Positions 1 to 6,852 of a stretch of DNA of 6,978 bases are shown in pieces. A program made the position numbers and the translations under genes. Where the stretch lies: assembly GCA_024762915.1 (NCBI GenBank), contig JANTGL010000141.1, positions 1-6,978 of the forward strand, written 5' to 3'. Origin of the DNA: Bacteroidales bacterium. GTDB taxonomy: Bacteria > Bacteroidota > Bacteroidia > Bacteroidales > JAADGE01. How positions within the stretch are numbered: the stretch's first letter is position 1; each line of letters begins with the position of its first letter. A model generated the notes under the pieces. The model made no database searches, was not told where the DNA came from, and worked only from the letters and a program-made list of their open reading frames with translations.

Positions 1-1565
1 AAATTAAATCCTGAATACGAATACACAATTGCTGCTTTGGGATTGAATACGGTCCCGTATCCTCCGCTTAAACGGATTTTATTATTATCTACTCTGCCTC
101 CCAGAACAAAATTCAAATTTTTAAAGGGCGAATAACCGGCTTGCATAAAAAATCCTAAATCTCTGCTGAAATAATGATTTCCGCCTTCAGATTCTTCGGG
201 AATTGCCGTTTCTTCTGGTTTATCCGAATAACCGAACAAATAAGCTCCTTGGATATGACTGACTCTAAATTCAATTCCCGTAATAAAATTTAAATTCTCA
301 AGCGGATTAAATACCATTCTTAATTCAGATCTGAGTTGCTGAGAATACGTATTCCACCATGTATGTTCCCAATATGGTTTTTTTATTGAATCGGCAGGTA
401 ACAAAATGTCATTTCCAAAAGTAGTGTCTGCAATATCGGTTATATTGTATACTTCATTAAAATACCCTTTGTAATAAAGTTCTTCACAGTTTCCGGTCAG
501 TTGATGAATTTTAAAATTAGTAAAACTGGTTAAAGCTAACTTCTCAGAAATTTTTTTTTCGTATTTCGTATAAAAGAAACTATTTTCGGGAACCCAATTT
601 GCACCGAATTTAGTACCTAATTCAAAATCATCTCTGTACCAAGCACCGTATCCTTCTTTTCGTTTAAAACTTTGAAAACCTAAAGTAAAATTATCTGTTG
701 TTAACTTGCCGTAAAAAAGATAATCTATTGTTTCATTACTGTATTCAGGTTTCATTCCCTTAAGTTCATCTGAATAATAATAAGCTTGATTATCAAGTTC
801 CATGGCTGTTTGCGCAATATCATTATTGTCAGTTTCAAGAATTTCTTTATAGTAATTTATACTATATGAGTCTAAATTATAATCCCAATCAGAGTAATGT
901 GATAAATCCGGTTCATCAGAATTATAAAATCTTCCGGATAATATTATTGAAATATCTTTTGTTTTAAAAGCTGCACTGACATCCGTAAACATTGTATTCC
1001 ACGACCCGTATCCGATTTGTGTATTTATACCTATTTTATTATTACTTGATACAATTTGATAAGCAGATTTTGTTACAATATTTATAACACCTAAAAAAGC
1101 ATTTGCTCCATATACGGTTGCAGCAGGTCCGTATATAACTTCAACTCTTTTAATATTACTTAACGGATATTGTCTTGAAAGCCATACACTGTTACTCCAT
1201 AAGTCATTCTCTTCAACCCCGTCAATTAATAAAACTGTTTTTTCCGTATTCTTTGTTCGATAACCTCGTTGGTAAATTTGAGAATATTGAGTTCCGTTTC
1301 CTCTGGAAATATCAAAACCCGGTAAATCATGAAATAATTGCTCCAAATCAGTATAACCGCGTCTTTTAATTTGCTCTGCAGTAATAACAATAACAGTTTG
1401 AGGAACATCCGAAAGTTTTTCGGATTTTTTTGAAACAGATGAAATTTTTAACTCCAATAATTCTTCCAAAGATTTATAATACAGTTTATCATTAATTGTA
1501 TCATTTTGAGAATATAAAAATCCAAGGGAAAATAATATAAGGATAATAGTAAAAATAATTCTCAT
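1..1565 (-). CDS. TonB-dependent outer-membrane receptor, 3' end outside window
   Basis: This is the N-terminal 521 residues of a TonB-dependent receptor, read by translating the minus strand from an ATG at 1565-1563; the frame stays open to the window edge, so the C-terminal barrel is missing. Residues 1-19 form a signal peptide (MRII, hydrophobic core, LYS before Q20). The plug follows almost at once: SLEELLELKISSVSKK at 32-47, then SDVPQTVIVITAEQIKRRG (52-70), LFHDLPGF (77-84), LLIDGVEEND (112-121), IKRVEVIYGP (138-147) and YGANAFLGVINIVTK (152-166). These are the classic plug landmarks. From about residue 170 the sequence is rich in Tyr, Trp, Phe and alternating polar residues, as expected of beta-barrel strands. 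There is no carboxypeptidase-regulatory-like domain before the plug, unlike SusC-type receptors. Members of the family import siderophores, vitamins, metals or glycans using TonB energy; the ligand is not evident here. It diverges from the kinase gene at 1705. Confidence 0.93.
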   Translation of the reverse strand, partial: MRIIFTIILILFSLGFLYSQNDTINDKLYYKSLEELLELKISSVSKKSEKLSDVPQTVIVITAEQIKRRGYTDLEQLFHDLPGFDISRGNGTQYSQIYQRGYRTKNTEKTVLLIDGVEENDLWSNSVWLSRQYPLSNIKRVEVIYGPAATVYGANAFLGVINIVTKSAYQIVSSNNKIGINTQIGYGSWNTMFTDVSAAFKTKDISIILSGRFYNSDEPDLSHYSDWDYNLDSYSINYYKEILETDNNDIAQTAMELDNQAYYYSDELKGMKPEYSNETIDYLFYGKLTTDNFTLGFQSFKRKEGYGAWYRDDFELGTKFGANWVPENSFFYTKYEKKISEKLALTSFTNFKIHQLTGNCEELYYKGYFNEVYNITDIADTTFGNDILLPADSIKKPYWEHTWWNTYSQQLRSELRMVFNPLENLNFITGIEFRVSHIQGAYLFGYSDKPEETAIPEESEGGNHYFSRDLGFFMQAGYSPFKNLNFVLGGRVDNNKIRLSGGYGTVFNPKAAIVYSYSGFN

Positions 1566-1704
1566 AAACCGTAATTTTCAGTTTATAATTGTAAATTAAA
1601 TAAAAAAATTGTATTTTTCGGCATATTTAATAATATTCTTTTTTTCTATTGTTTTCTGATTAAATATTTTACTAATTTAATAATATTTTTTAATTAATTC
1701 TGAT
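1566..1704. promoter_or_regulatory. Divergent intergenic control region
   Basis: This 139-bp spacer separates the divergent receptor and kinase genes, so it should hold promoters for both. It is almost entirely A and T. A 13-base exact direct repeat (ATTTAATAATATT) occurs at 1625-1637 and 1675-1687, starts 50 bp apart, and the match continues to 16 of 17 bases. A near match to the Bacteroidota -7 box, TATTTTTC, lies at 1612-1619 on the plus strand, but its last base is wrong and no clear -33 partner was found. On the minus strand the best candidate, TAATTTAC, is also imperfect. The promoter role rests on gene arrangement rather than on a clear motif. Confidence 0.45.
1625..1687. repeat. 13-bp direct repeat pair in divergent spacer
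   Basis: ATTTAATAATATT is present exactly at 1625-1637 and again at 1675-1687. Allowing one mismatch (C at 1638 against T at 1688) the match extends to 1641 and 1691. The 50-bp start-to-start distance is close to five turns of B-DNA, so two copies would lie on roughly the same face of the helix. The second copy ends 17 bp before the kinase start codon. In such an A/T-rich spacer chance repeats are more likely than usual, so an operator role is only a possibility. Confidence 0.4.
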
Positions 1705-1707
1705 TTG
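1705..1707 (+). promoter_or_regulatory. TTG start codon of the kinase gene
   Basis: The frame is bounded by a TAA at 1681-1683, and the codons between it and 1705 include no ATG or GTG. TTG at 1705 gives a good signal peptide (FKKIF, then a hydrophobic stretch), so it is the likely start. ATT at 1693 is conceivable but rare as an initiator. No Shine-Dalgarno sequence precedes it, as is usual in Bacteroidota. A TTG start suggests modest translation of the kinase. Confidence 0.65.
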
Positions 1708-3642
1708 TTTAAAAAAATATTCACATATATTCTTCTTTTCTTTATTTTACTCACAAGATATTTTATTACTGATGCTCAGAAATATTCTGATGATGAAGTT
1801 AAAACAGCTTTTATTTATCAATTCGGATTAAATATTGTTTGGAAAAATGAAAATAAATTTAAGAAATTTAAAATTGCCGTATACGGAAATAATAAAACTA
1901 TTTTACCGTATTTCCATAAATTATCCGAAGACAAAACCTTAAAAGGAAAACCGATTGAAATTTTACAAACAAATAATATCAGAGATTTAATTAAGTTAAA
2001 TCCTCAAATTATATATGTCGAAAAATCAAAAAATTATGAATTAAATCTTCTCATTAATCGAATAAAAGGAAAAAATATTCTTGTTGTCAGTGATAATTCT
2101 CATTTACAAAGATTAATTATGATTAATTTTATCAATTCTGATGATAATACTATAAATTTTGAAATTAATAAAACTTCAATTTCTCAACAAAATCTGAAAA
2201 TATTACCCAAGTTACTTCTGTTGGGGGGCTCGGAAATTGATCTTAAAGAATTATATAAAGAACAAGAACAAAAGTTAATAGAAGAACAAATAAAAGTAGA
2301 ATTATTAAAAAAAGAATTAAAAAAACAGAAAAAATTAATTAATAATTTAAATATTGAAATTGAGCGAAAGAGGAACGAACTTGAAGAACAAAAAAAAGAA
2401 ATTTCTTCGCAATATGTTAAAATCAACGATCAAAAAAAGGCATTATCGATTGTTGAATATAATATTGAAAAACAGAGAGGATTGTTGTTATCAAAAATAA
2501 ATGAATTATTAAAAAAACAATCTGAAATTTCCGAAAAAGAAAGATATATAGAAAAACAAAATATTAAGGTTAAAGAAAAAGAAAAATTATTAAATGATTT
2601 AACAAGAAAAATAAATAGTAAAGAGGAAAAAATAAAACTTCAAGAAAATAGTCTGTACACTAAAACCGTTAAAATTAACAAACAAAAGAATTTATTGATT
2701 GTTTCAGGTATTGTCCTTTTTTTGATTTTACTTTTATCTGTTTTGCTTTTCAGAAGTATCAAATCAAAACAAAGAATAAATAAAGAATTAATCTATACCA
2801 ATATTGAAATTACCAATAAAAATAAGCAAATTCAAAAACAGGCAAACGAGCTGGAAAAACACCGTAATAAACTCGAATTACTTGTAAAAGAACGAACGGC
2901 AGACCTCCAAAAAGCTAAAGAAAAAGCCGAAGAATCCGATCGATTAAAATCAGCATTTTTAGCCAATATGTCTCATGAAATCAGAACTCCGATGAATGCC
3001 ATTATCGGTTTCTCTAATTTGCTGTTTAAGAATGAATATGATACAGAAAAAAGAAACGAATTACTTTCATACATAATTCGCGGCAGCGATACACTGTTAC
3101 ATCTTATTAACGATATCATCGACATTTCAAAAATAGAGGCCGGTCAAATGATAATCAACAAGAATGAATGTTTCGTTAATGAAATTTTAAATGATTTGAT
3201 GAATTTATATACCGGAAAAAGCAAACAAAATCTCTATAATAATATTAAACTTAAATTCCATAAAAATGATGCCGGGGATATCGCAATTTTTACCGATCGT
3301 ATCAGACTTCAACAAGTTTTTATTAATTTAATTGATAATGCCTTAAAATTTACGGAGAAAGGTGTTATAGAAACAGGATACACAATTCAAACAGCGATGC
3401 AAGAAGTTTTGTTTTTTGTAAAAGATTCCGGTATCGGAATTACCGAAGAACAACAAAAAAATGTATTTAACCGATTTATTAAATTAGAAAAAGAAAGCGA
3501 AAAATTATATCGCGGTGCCGGTCTGGGATTATCAATTTCGAAACATATTGTTGAATTATTAGGAGGAAAAATTTGGGTTGAATCCGAATTAAACAAAGGA
3601 TCTGTCTTTTATTTTACCGTTCCTTATAATAATAACAAATAA
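1705..3642 (+). CDS. Sensor histidine kinase with periplasmic YfiR/DUF4154-like domain
   Basis: This 645-residue protein is a membrane histidine kinase. Residues 1-24 are a signal peptide or N-terminal membrane helix ending TDAQ. Residues about 29-175 resemble the YfiR/DUF4154 fold: EVKTAFIYQFGLNIVW (31-46), FKIAVYGN (55-62), LKGKPIEI (79-86), a conserved VSD (128-130), MINF (139-142), then FEINKTSISQQNLKILPKLL (152-171). Residues about 181-327 are a long Lys/Glu/Gln-rich coiled coil, presumably periplasmic. One membrane helix lies at 329-350, followed by a second coiled coil (352-413). The HisKA H-box is FLANMSHEIRTPMNAIIGF (418-436) with phosphoacceptor His424. The ATPase domain has N-box Asn541/Asn545, G1 DSGIGI (574-579), an F-box near 588-591 and G2 GAGLGLS (604-610). 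All key residues are intact. There is no receiver domain, so a separate response regulator is expected. The start is TTG; no in-frame ATG lies between it and the upstream stop at 1681-1683. The ligand is unknown. Confidence 0.92.
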   Translation: MFKKIFTYILLFFILLTRYFITDAQKYSDDEVKTAFIYQFGLNIVWKNENKFKKFKIAVYGNNKTILPYFHKLSEDKTLKGKPIEILQTNNIRDLIKLNPQIIYVEKSKNYELNLLINRIKGKNILVVSDNSHLQRLIMINFINSDDNTINFEINKTSISQQNLKILPKLLLLGGSEIDLKELYKEQEQKLIEEQIKVELLKKELKKQKKLINNLNIEIERKRNELEEQKKEISSQYVKINDQKKALSIVEYNIEKQRGLLLSKINELLKKQSEISEKERYIEKQNIKVKEKEKLLNDLTRKINSKEEKIKLQENSLYTKTVKINKQKNLLIVSGIVLFLILLLSVLLFRSIKSKQRINKELIYTNIEITNKNKQIQKQANELEKHRNKLELLVKERTADLQKAKEKAEESDRLKSAFLANMSHEIRTPMNAIIGFSNLLFKNEYDTEKRNELLSYIIRGSDTLLHLINDIIDISKIEAGQMIINKNECFVNEILNDLMNLYTGKSKQNLYNNIKLKFHKNDAGDIAIFTDRIRLQQVFINLIDNALKFTEKGVIETGYTIQTAMQEVLFFVKDSGIGITEEQQKNVFNRFIKLEKESEKLYRGAGLGLSISKHIVELLGGKIWVESELNKGSVFYFTVPYNNNK

Positions 3643-3682
3643 AATAACACTTTTTATCATTAATTTTTTATTATTAATCTGA

Positions 3683-4576
3683 ATGATTCTTTTCTTAAAA
3701 TTAAAAAATAAAATTAAATATCTTTTCAGGAAAAGACTCAAAATTTCATCAAATTTCATTCATACTCAAATATCAGATTATTATTATTCTGTTGATTTAA
3801 ATGATGTTATAAAATATAATGATGCCGTTAAAAATGATAATCATCAGATTTCGTCCGAACAAAAAAATCTGCATCCTCTTTATTATACTAAAATAAGTTG
3901 GAAAATTATTGAAAATTTGAATGAGTTTCTTAAAACTCGGATTGATGACAAAATATTGAATACAATTGTGCATCAATCGGAGTATATCATATTTCATTCT
4001 GAATTAAAAATTCCTGCAAAACTTAATGTTCAAAGTAAAATTTGGAGTATCAAAGCCCATAAAAAAGGGACAAAAATGTTGATAAGATTTGATTATTATT
4101 CAGATAATGAACTTATTGCAACTGAATATTCCGGAGGTTTACTCTTTGGTGTTAAATATATCGGAGAATCTGAAAGTTTGGGAGAACTACCAAAAAACAT
4201 AAAATTAAACGGACCGGTACGTTGGAAAAAAACAATTGATATTGATAAATTGTTGCCTTATAAATATGCAGAGAAAGCTGAAATTGATGCTCCCATCCAT
4301 ACAAACCCGAAATTTGCAAAAACAATCGGTTTGCCGAGTATTATTCTTCAAGGTACATGCACATTTGCAAAAGCAATAAATTTACTTATACATGAAAAAA
4401 CGGATAAAAACTACGCTAAGATACAATCTGTATCGGCAAAATTCACGGGAATGCTTATTCCTCCGAATAAAATGACAGTACGTATATTAAAACAAGAAAA
4501 AAAAATGCTGCTGTTCGATGTTCTGAACAAAGAAGAAAAAGCGGTGATAAAAGGCGGACAAATAATATTCTGTTAA
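3683..4576 (+). CDS. MaoC-like double-hotdog acyl dehydratase-family protein
   Basis: This 297-residue cytoplasmic protein has the layout of double-hotdog MaoC-family hydratases/dehydratases that act on acyl-CoA thioesters. The N-terminal half (about 30-165) resembles MaoC_dehydrat_N: an ISDYYYSVDLNDVIKYNDAV segment (30-49), HPLYYTKISWKII (64-76), and a strand region around EYIIFHSELKIPAKLNVQSK (100-119). The C-terminal half carries the hydratase-2 signature region YAEKAEIDAPIH (195-206), followed by FAKTIGLPSIILQGTCTFA (211-229). The usual form is roughly Y-x3-SGDxNPIH then GL-x2-IxHG. Here His206 and Gly224 are kept, but the Asp of SGD aligns with Ile201, an Asp sits one place later (202), Asn is Ala203, and the later His is Gln223. 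Catalysis may therefore differ or be absent. The first 20 residues are basic and hydrophobic but not a clean signal peptide. It lies 40 bp after the kinase and 30 bp before the ligase, suggesting co-transcription and a shared acyl-CoA pathway. Confidence 0.75.
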   Translation: MILFLKLKNKIKYLFRKRLKISSNFIHTQISDYYYSVDLNDVIKYNDAVKNDNHQISSEQKNLHPLYYTKISWKIIENLNEFLKTRIDDKILNTIVHQSEYIIFHSELKIPAKLNVQSKIWSIKAHKKGTKMLIRFDYYSDNELIATEYSGGLLFGVKYIGESESLGELPKNIKLNGPVRWKKTIDIDKLLPYKYAEKAEIDAPIHTNPKFAKTIGLPSIILQGTCTFAKAINLLIHEKTDKNYAKIQSVSAKFTGMLIPPNKMTVRILKQEKKMLLFDVLNKEEKAVIKGGQIIFC

Positions 4577-4606
4577 AGAATGATTAAAAATAAATAATAA
4601 GATAAT

Positions 4607-6307
4607 ATGGAAAATCAAGATTGGAAATTACCCTTACTTAATAATTATATTGATAAGCGAGCAAAAGAAATGCCGAATTCAATTGCAATTATTCAACACG
4701 AAGACAATCGAAAGGTAACATACAAACAATTGAAATCGCTTGCTGATTTTTTTGCCCTGCGTTTAACGGATATGGGAATTAAAAAAGGCGACATCATTGC
4801 AACTCAACTGGTTTTGTTTCCCGAACATGCAGCATTAATGTATGCTTGTTTAAAAATAGGAGCTGTTTTTGCACCGCTTGATTTAAGACTTAAAAAAGAA
4901 GAAATAAAAAGAGATTTAGATAAAATTAAACCAAAAGTTTTTTTTACCCACGGAAAAACACCGCTTATTGATTTTAATGAAATTGCAGAATATGTTCGTG
5001 ATAATTGTAAATATGTAAAACATATTGTACAAGTTTTAGCTGATCCTAAAAATGAACAACCGATTGAAGGAGCAATCTCCATTCAACAAATGATGTCTAA
5101 ACCAAAACTTATTTGGTTGAAAATTAAGGATGTATTTTCCGGAAAACTGAATAAAATCTTTAAAAGTTTAGATACCAAAACACCGGCAATAATTATTTTT
5201 ACTACCGGTACAACAGGTTCTCCGAAACCGGCATTAATGAGCCATGAAAATATTATTATTCAAAATAAAATTTTGGCAAAAGCAAGTAATATGACACAAG
5301 AAGACAGTATTCTGGTTAATTTGCCGCCGAGTCACGTTGCCTGTATAACCGAAACAATGTTAACTATTTTTTTTCTGGGCGGAACAGCCGTTTTTGTGAA
5401 AGTGTTTACTGTCGAGGGTTCATTAAAAGCAATTGAAAAACATAAAGTAACTGTTTTAGGTCAAATACCGACACAATTCAGAATGATGTGGGCAAATCCC
5501 GATTATGATACATATGATTTATCAAGTTTAAAATTTGCCGTTTACGGCGGCTCTGCAGTTGATGTTGAGTTTTTGAATAAACTTTCTTTAATGGCTCCGA
5601 AATTCGGAACCGGTATAGGAATGACAGAAACAGCCGGCTTCTCAACATTTACGCCCCTTGGTATTTCAGTTGAAGAAATGGCAGGACAAGTCGGACGCTA
5701 TTTCGATGAATTAGGGAAAGTAAGCATTCGCAAACCGATGAATGAAGACGGAACCGCAGGCGATGAACTTCTTGACGGTGAAAACGGTGAAATTTGCTAT
5801 CATCCCCCGATCGTATTTATGGGATACTATAACCTTCCTAAAGAAACAGCAAAGGCAATTTCGAAAGAAGGTATTTTATACAGCGGAGATTTAGGTTTTT
5901 TTAAAAATATGGGAAACTATCGTGCATTATACCTTTCGGGAAGAGCAAAATTTATAATAAAACAAAAAGGGTATCAGGTTTTTCCTGACGAAGTACAGGC
6001 TTTTATTGCCGAACATCCGAAAGTAGATATTGTTGATGTAGTAGGAGTTAAACATAAACTATTTGATGAAGGTATTTTTGCATTTGTTAAACCGAAACCG
6101 GATATTGAATTAACACAGGAAGAAATTTTAGAACATTGTAAAAATATTGCATCCTATAAAAGACCGCAACACGTTGAAATTTGGCCTGTTGATAAAGCTT
6201 TTCCGATTACCAGAACAACTAAGATTGATAAAATACAATTGACGAAAGAAGCTGAATTAATTGTTGAAGTATTACGTCGGGAAGGTAAATGGGATGCACA
6301 ATCTTAA
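4607..6307 (+). CDS. AMP-dependent acyl-CoA synthetase/ligase
   Basis: This 566-residue cytoplasmic protein is a full-length class I adenylate-forming enzyme, which joins a carboxylic acid to AMP using ATP and then usually transfers it to CoA. The large N-domain includes LTYKQL-like VTYKQL (37-42) and the A3 P-loop IIFTTGTTGSPK (196-207), which fits the PROSITE AMP-binding pattern. GGSAVD (314-319) and the A5 motif GMTET (338-342, catalytic Glu341) follow. A7 is YSGDLG (425-430) with ribose-binding Asp428. A8 is SGRAKFIIKQKG (444-455) with Arg446 and hinge-position Lys448, where the residue after the hinge, usually Asp, is Phe449. The C-domain ends with A10 PITRTTKID (533-541), in which Lys539 is the expected catalytic lysine. 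All core residues are present, so it should be active. Fatty or other organic acids are plausible substrates, but the specificity is not readable. The start follows an A/T-rich leader without a Shine-Dalgarno sequence, 30 bp after the hotdog gene. Confidence 0.92.
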   Translation: MENQDWKLPLLNNYIDKRAKEMPNSIAIIQHEDNRKVTYKQLKSLADFFALRLTDMGIKKGDIIATQLVLFPEHAALMYACLKIGAVFAPLDLRLKKEEIKRDLDKIKPKVFFTHGKTPLIDFNEIAEYVRDNCKYVKHIVQVLADPKNEQPIEGAISIQQMMSKPKLIWLKIKDVFSGKLNKIFKSLDTKTPAIIIFTTGTTGSPKPALMSHENIIIQNKILAKASNMTQEDSILVNLPPSHVACITETMLTIFFLGGTAVFVKVFTVEGSLKAIEKHKVTVLGQIPTQFRMMWANPDYDTYDLSSLKFAVYGGSAVDVEFLNKLSLMAPKFGTGIGMTETAGFSTFTPLGISVEEMAGQVGRYFDELGKVSIRKPMNEDGTAGDELLDGENGEICYHPPIVFMGYYNLPKETAKAISKEGILYSGDLGFFKNMGNYRALYLSGRAKFIIKQKGYQVFPDEVQAFIAEHPKVDIVDVVGVKHKLFDEGIFAFVKPKPDIELTQEEILEHCKNIASYKRPQHVEIWPVDKAFPITRTTKIDKIQLTKEAELIVEVLRREGKWDAQS

Positions 6308-6332
6308 TATACTCAATTAAAAGTAATTACAA

Positions 6333-6818
6333 ATGAGAATTTTATTTATTATTACAATACTTACTCTGTTTGCTTGCAATACCCAAACAGTTTCAATATC
6401 AAAAGAATACAAAGACAAGCAAAAACAATCAATAAACCGACTTTTGGATAATTGGCACAAAGCCGCAGCAGATGCCGATTTGGAGAATTATTTTAACAAA
6501 ATGTCCCAAGATGCCGTTTATCTCGGAACCGATGCAAGCGAACGTTGGACAAAAGATGAATTCTATAAATTCTGTAAGCCGTATTTTGATAAAAGTAGTG
6601 CATGGAATTTCAAATCTTCAAATCGTCATATTTATTTTTCCGATGATATGAAAATTGCATGGTTTGAAGAAACTTTGGATACTTGGATGGGAAAATGCAG
6701 AGGGTCGGGGATACTCGTTTTTAAAGATTATAATTGGAAAATAAAACATTATAATTTGGCTGTTGCCGTGCCGAATGATATTGTAAAAGATTATGTTAAA
6801 CTGTTAAAAAAGAATTAA
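6333..6818 (+). CDS. SnoaL/NTF2-like lipoprotein
   Basis: This 161-residue protein begins with a lipoprotein signal: MRI, a hydrophobic core, and lipobox LFAC at 12-15, so Cys15 should be lipidated. The residue after it is Asn, and no acidic surface-export signal of the Bacteroidota type follows, so a periplasm-facing anchor is more likely than surface display. Residues about 34-155 match the SnoaL-like (NTF2-fold) family: NWHKAAADADLENYF (40-54), GTDASERWTKDEF (65-77), KPYFD (82-86), AWFEE (109-113), CRGSG (122-126), and WKIKHYNL (135-142) followed by VPND (146-149). Such small cone-shaped domains bind small ligands or act as simple enzymes; the role of this group is not established. It follows the ligase by 25 bp and is probably in the same transcript. 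Start chosen because it alone gives the lipoprotein signal. Confidence 0.85.
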   Translation: MRILFIITILTLFACNTQTVSISKEYKDKQKQSINRLLDNWHKAAADADLENYFNKMSQDAVYLGTDASERWTKDEFYKFCKPYFDKSSAWNFKSSNRHIYFSDDMKIAWFEETLDTWMGKCRGSGILVFKDYNWKIKHYNLAVAVPNDIVKDYVKLLKKN

Positions 6819-6823
6819 TTTTA

Positions 6824-6831
6824 TATTTTTG
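6824..6831 (+). promoter_or_regulatory. Candidate Bacteroidota -7 promoter box TATTTTTG
   Basis: TATTTTTG matches the TAnnTTTG -7 consensus of the Bacteroidota primary sigma factor at all six fixed positions. It sits just after the stop of the lipoprotein gene and 21 bp before the next ATG, giving a leader of about 15 bases. A -33 TTG-type element at the expected distance was not clear; the region reads CTGTTAAA. The match supports a separate promoter for the last gene, with modest confidence. Confidence 0.45.
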
Positions 6832-6852
6832 TACAATAAATCCTTTTTATTT

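Noticed and set aside
1175..1408. Short open frames on both strands (1175-1369 plus, 1226-1408 minus)
   Set aside because: They overlap the receptor plug-coding region in other frames, and their translations show no signal peptide or family motif.
1612..1619. TATTTTTC as a plus-strand promoter box for the kinase gene
   Set aside because: It differs from TAnnTTTG at the conserved final G, lies 85 bp before the start and lacks a clear -33 partner.
2184..2426. 80-codon minus-strand frame rich in Cys, Ser and Phe
   Set aside because: It is antisense to the Lys/Glu-rich coiled coil of the kinase; the odd composition is the mirror of AAA and GAA codons.
3387..3596. 69-codon minus-strand frame
   Set aside because: It lies antisense to the conserved ATPase domain of the kinase, whose motifs are intact in the plus frame.
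3659..3678. ATTAAT repeated with an 8-base spacer, a possible hairpin terminator between kinase and hotdog genes
   Set aside because: The stem is six A-T pairs only, with no G/C pairs and no following T-run, so it is too weak to call a terminator; such palindromes are common in A/T-rich spacers.
3797..3997. 66-codon minus-strand frame
   Set aside because: It is antisense to the N-terminal hotdog and has no recognisable domain.
4580..4597. Tiny frame ATG to TAA of five codons between hotdog and ligase genes
   Set aside because: It is too short and A-rich to support as a leader peptide, with no attenuator structure around it.
4804..5082. 92-codon minus-strand frame
   Set aside because: It is antisense to the N-domain of the ligase, which is clearly coding on the plus strand.
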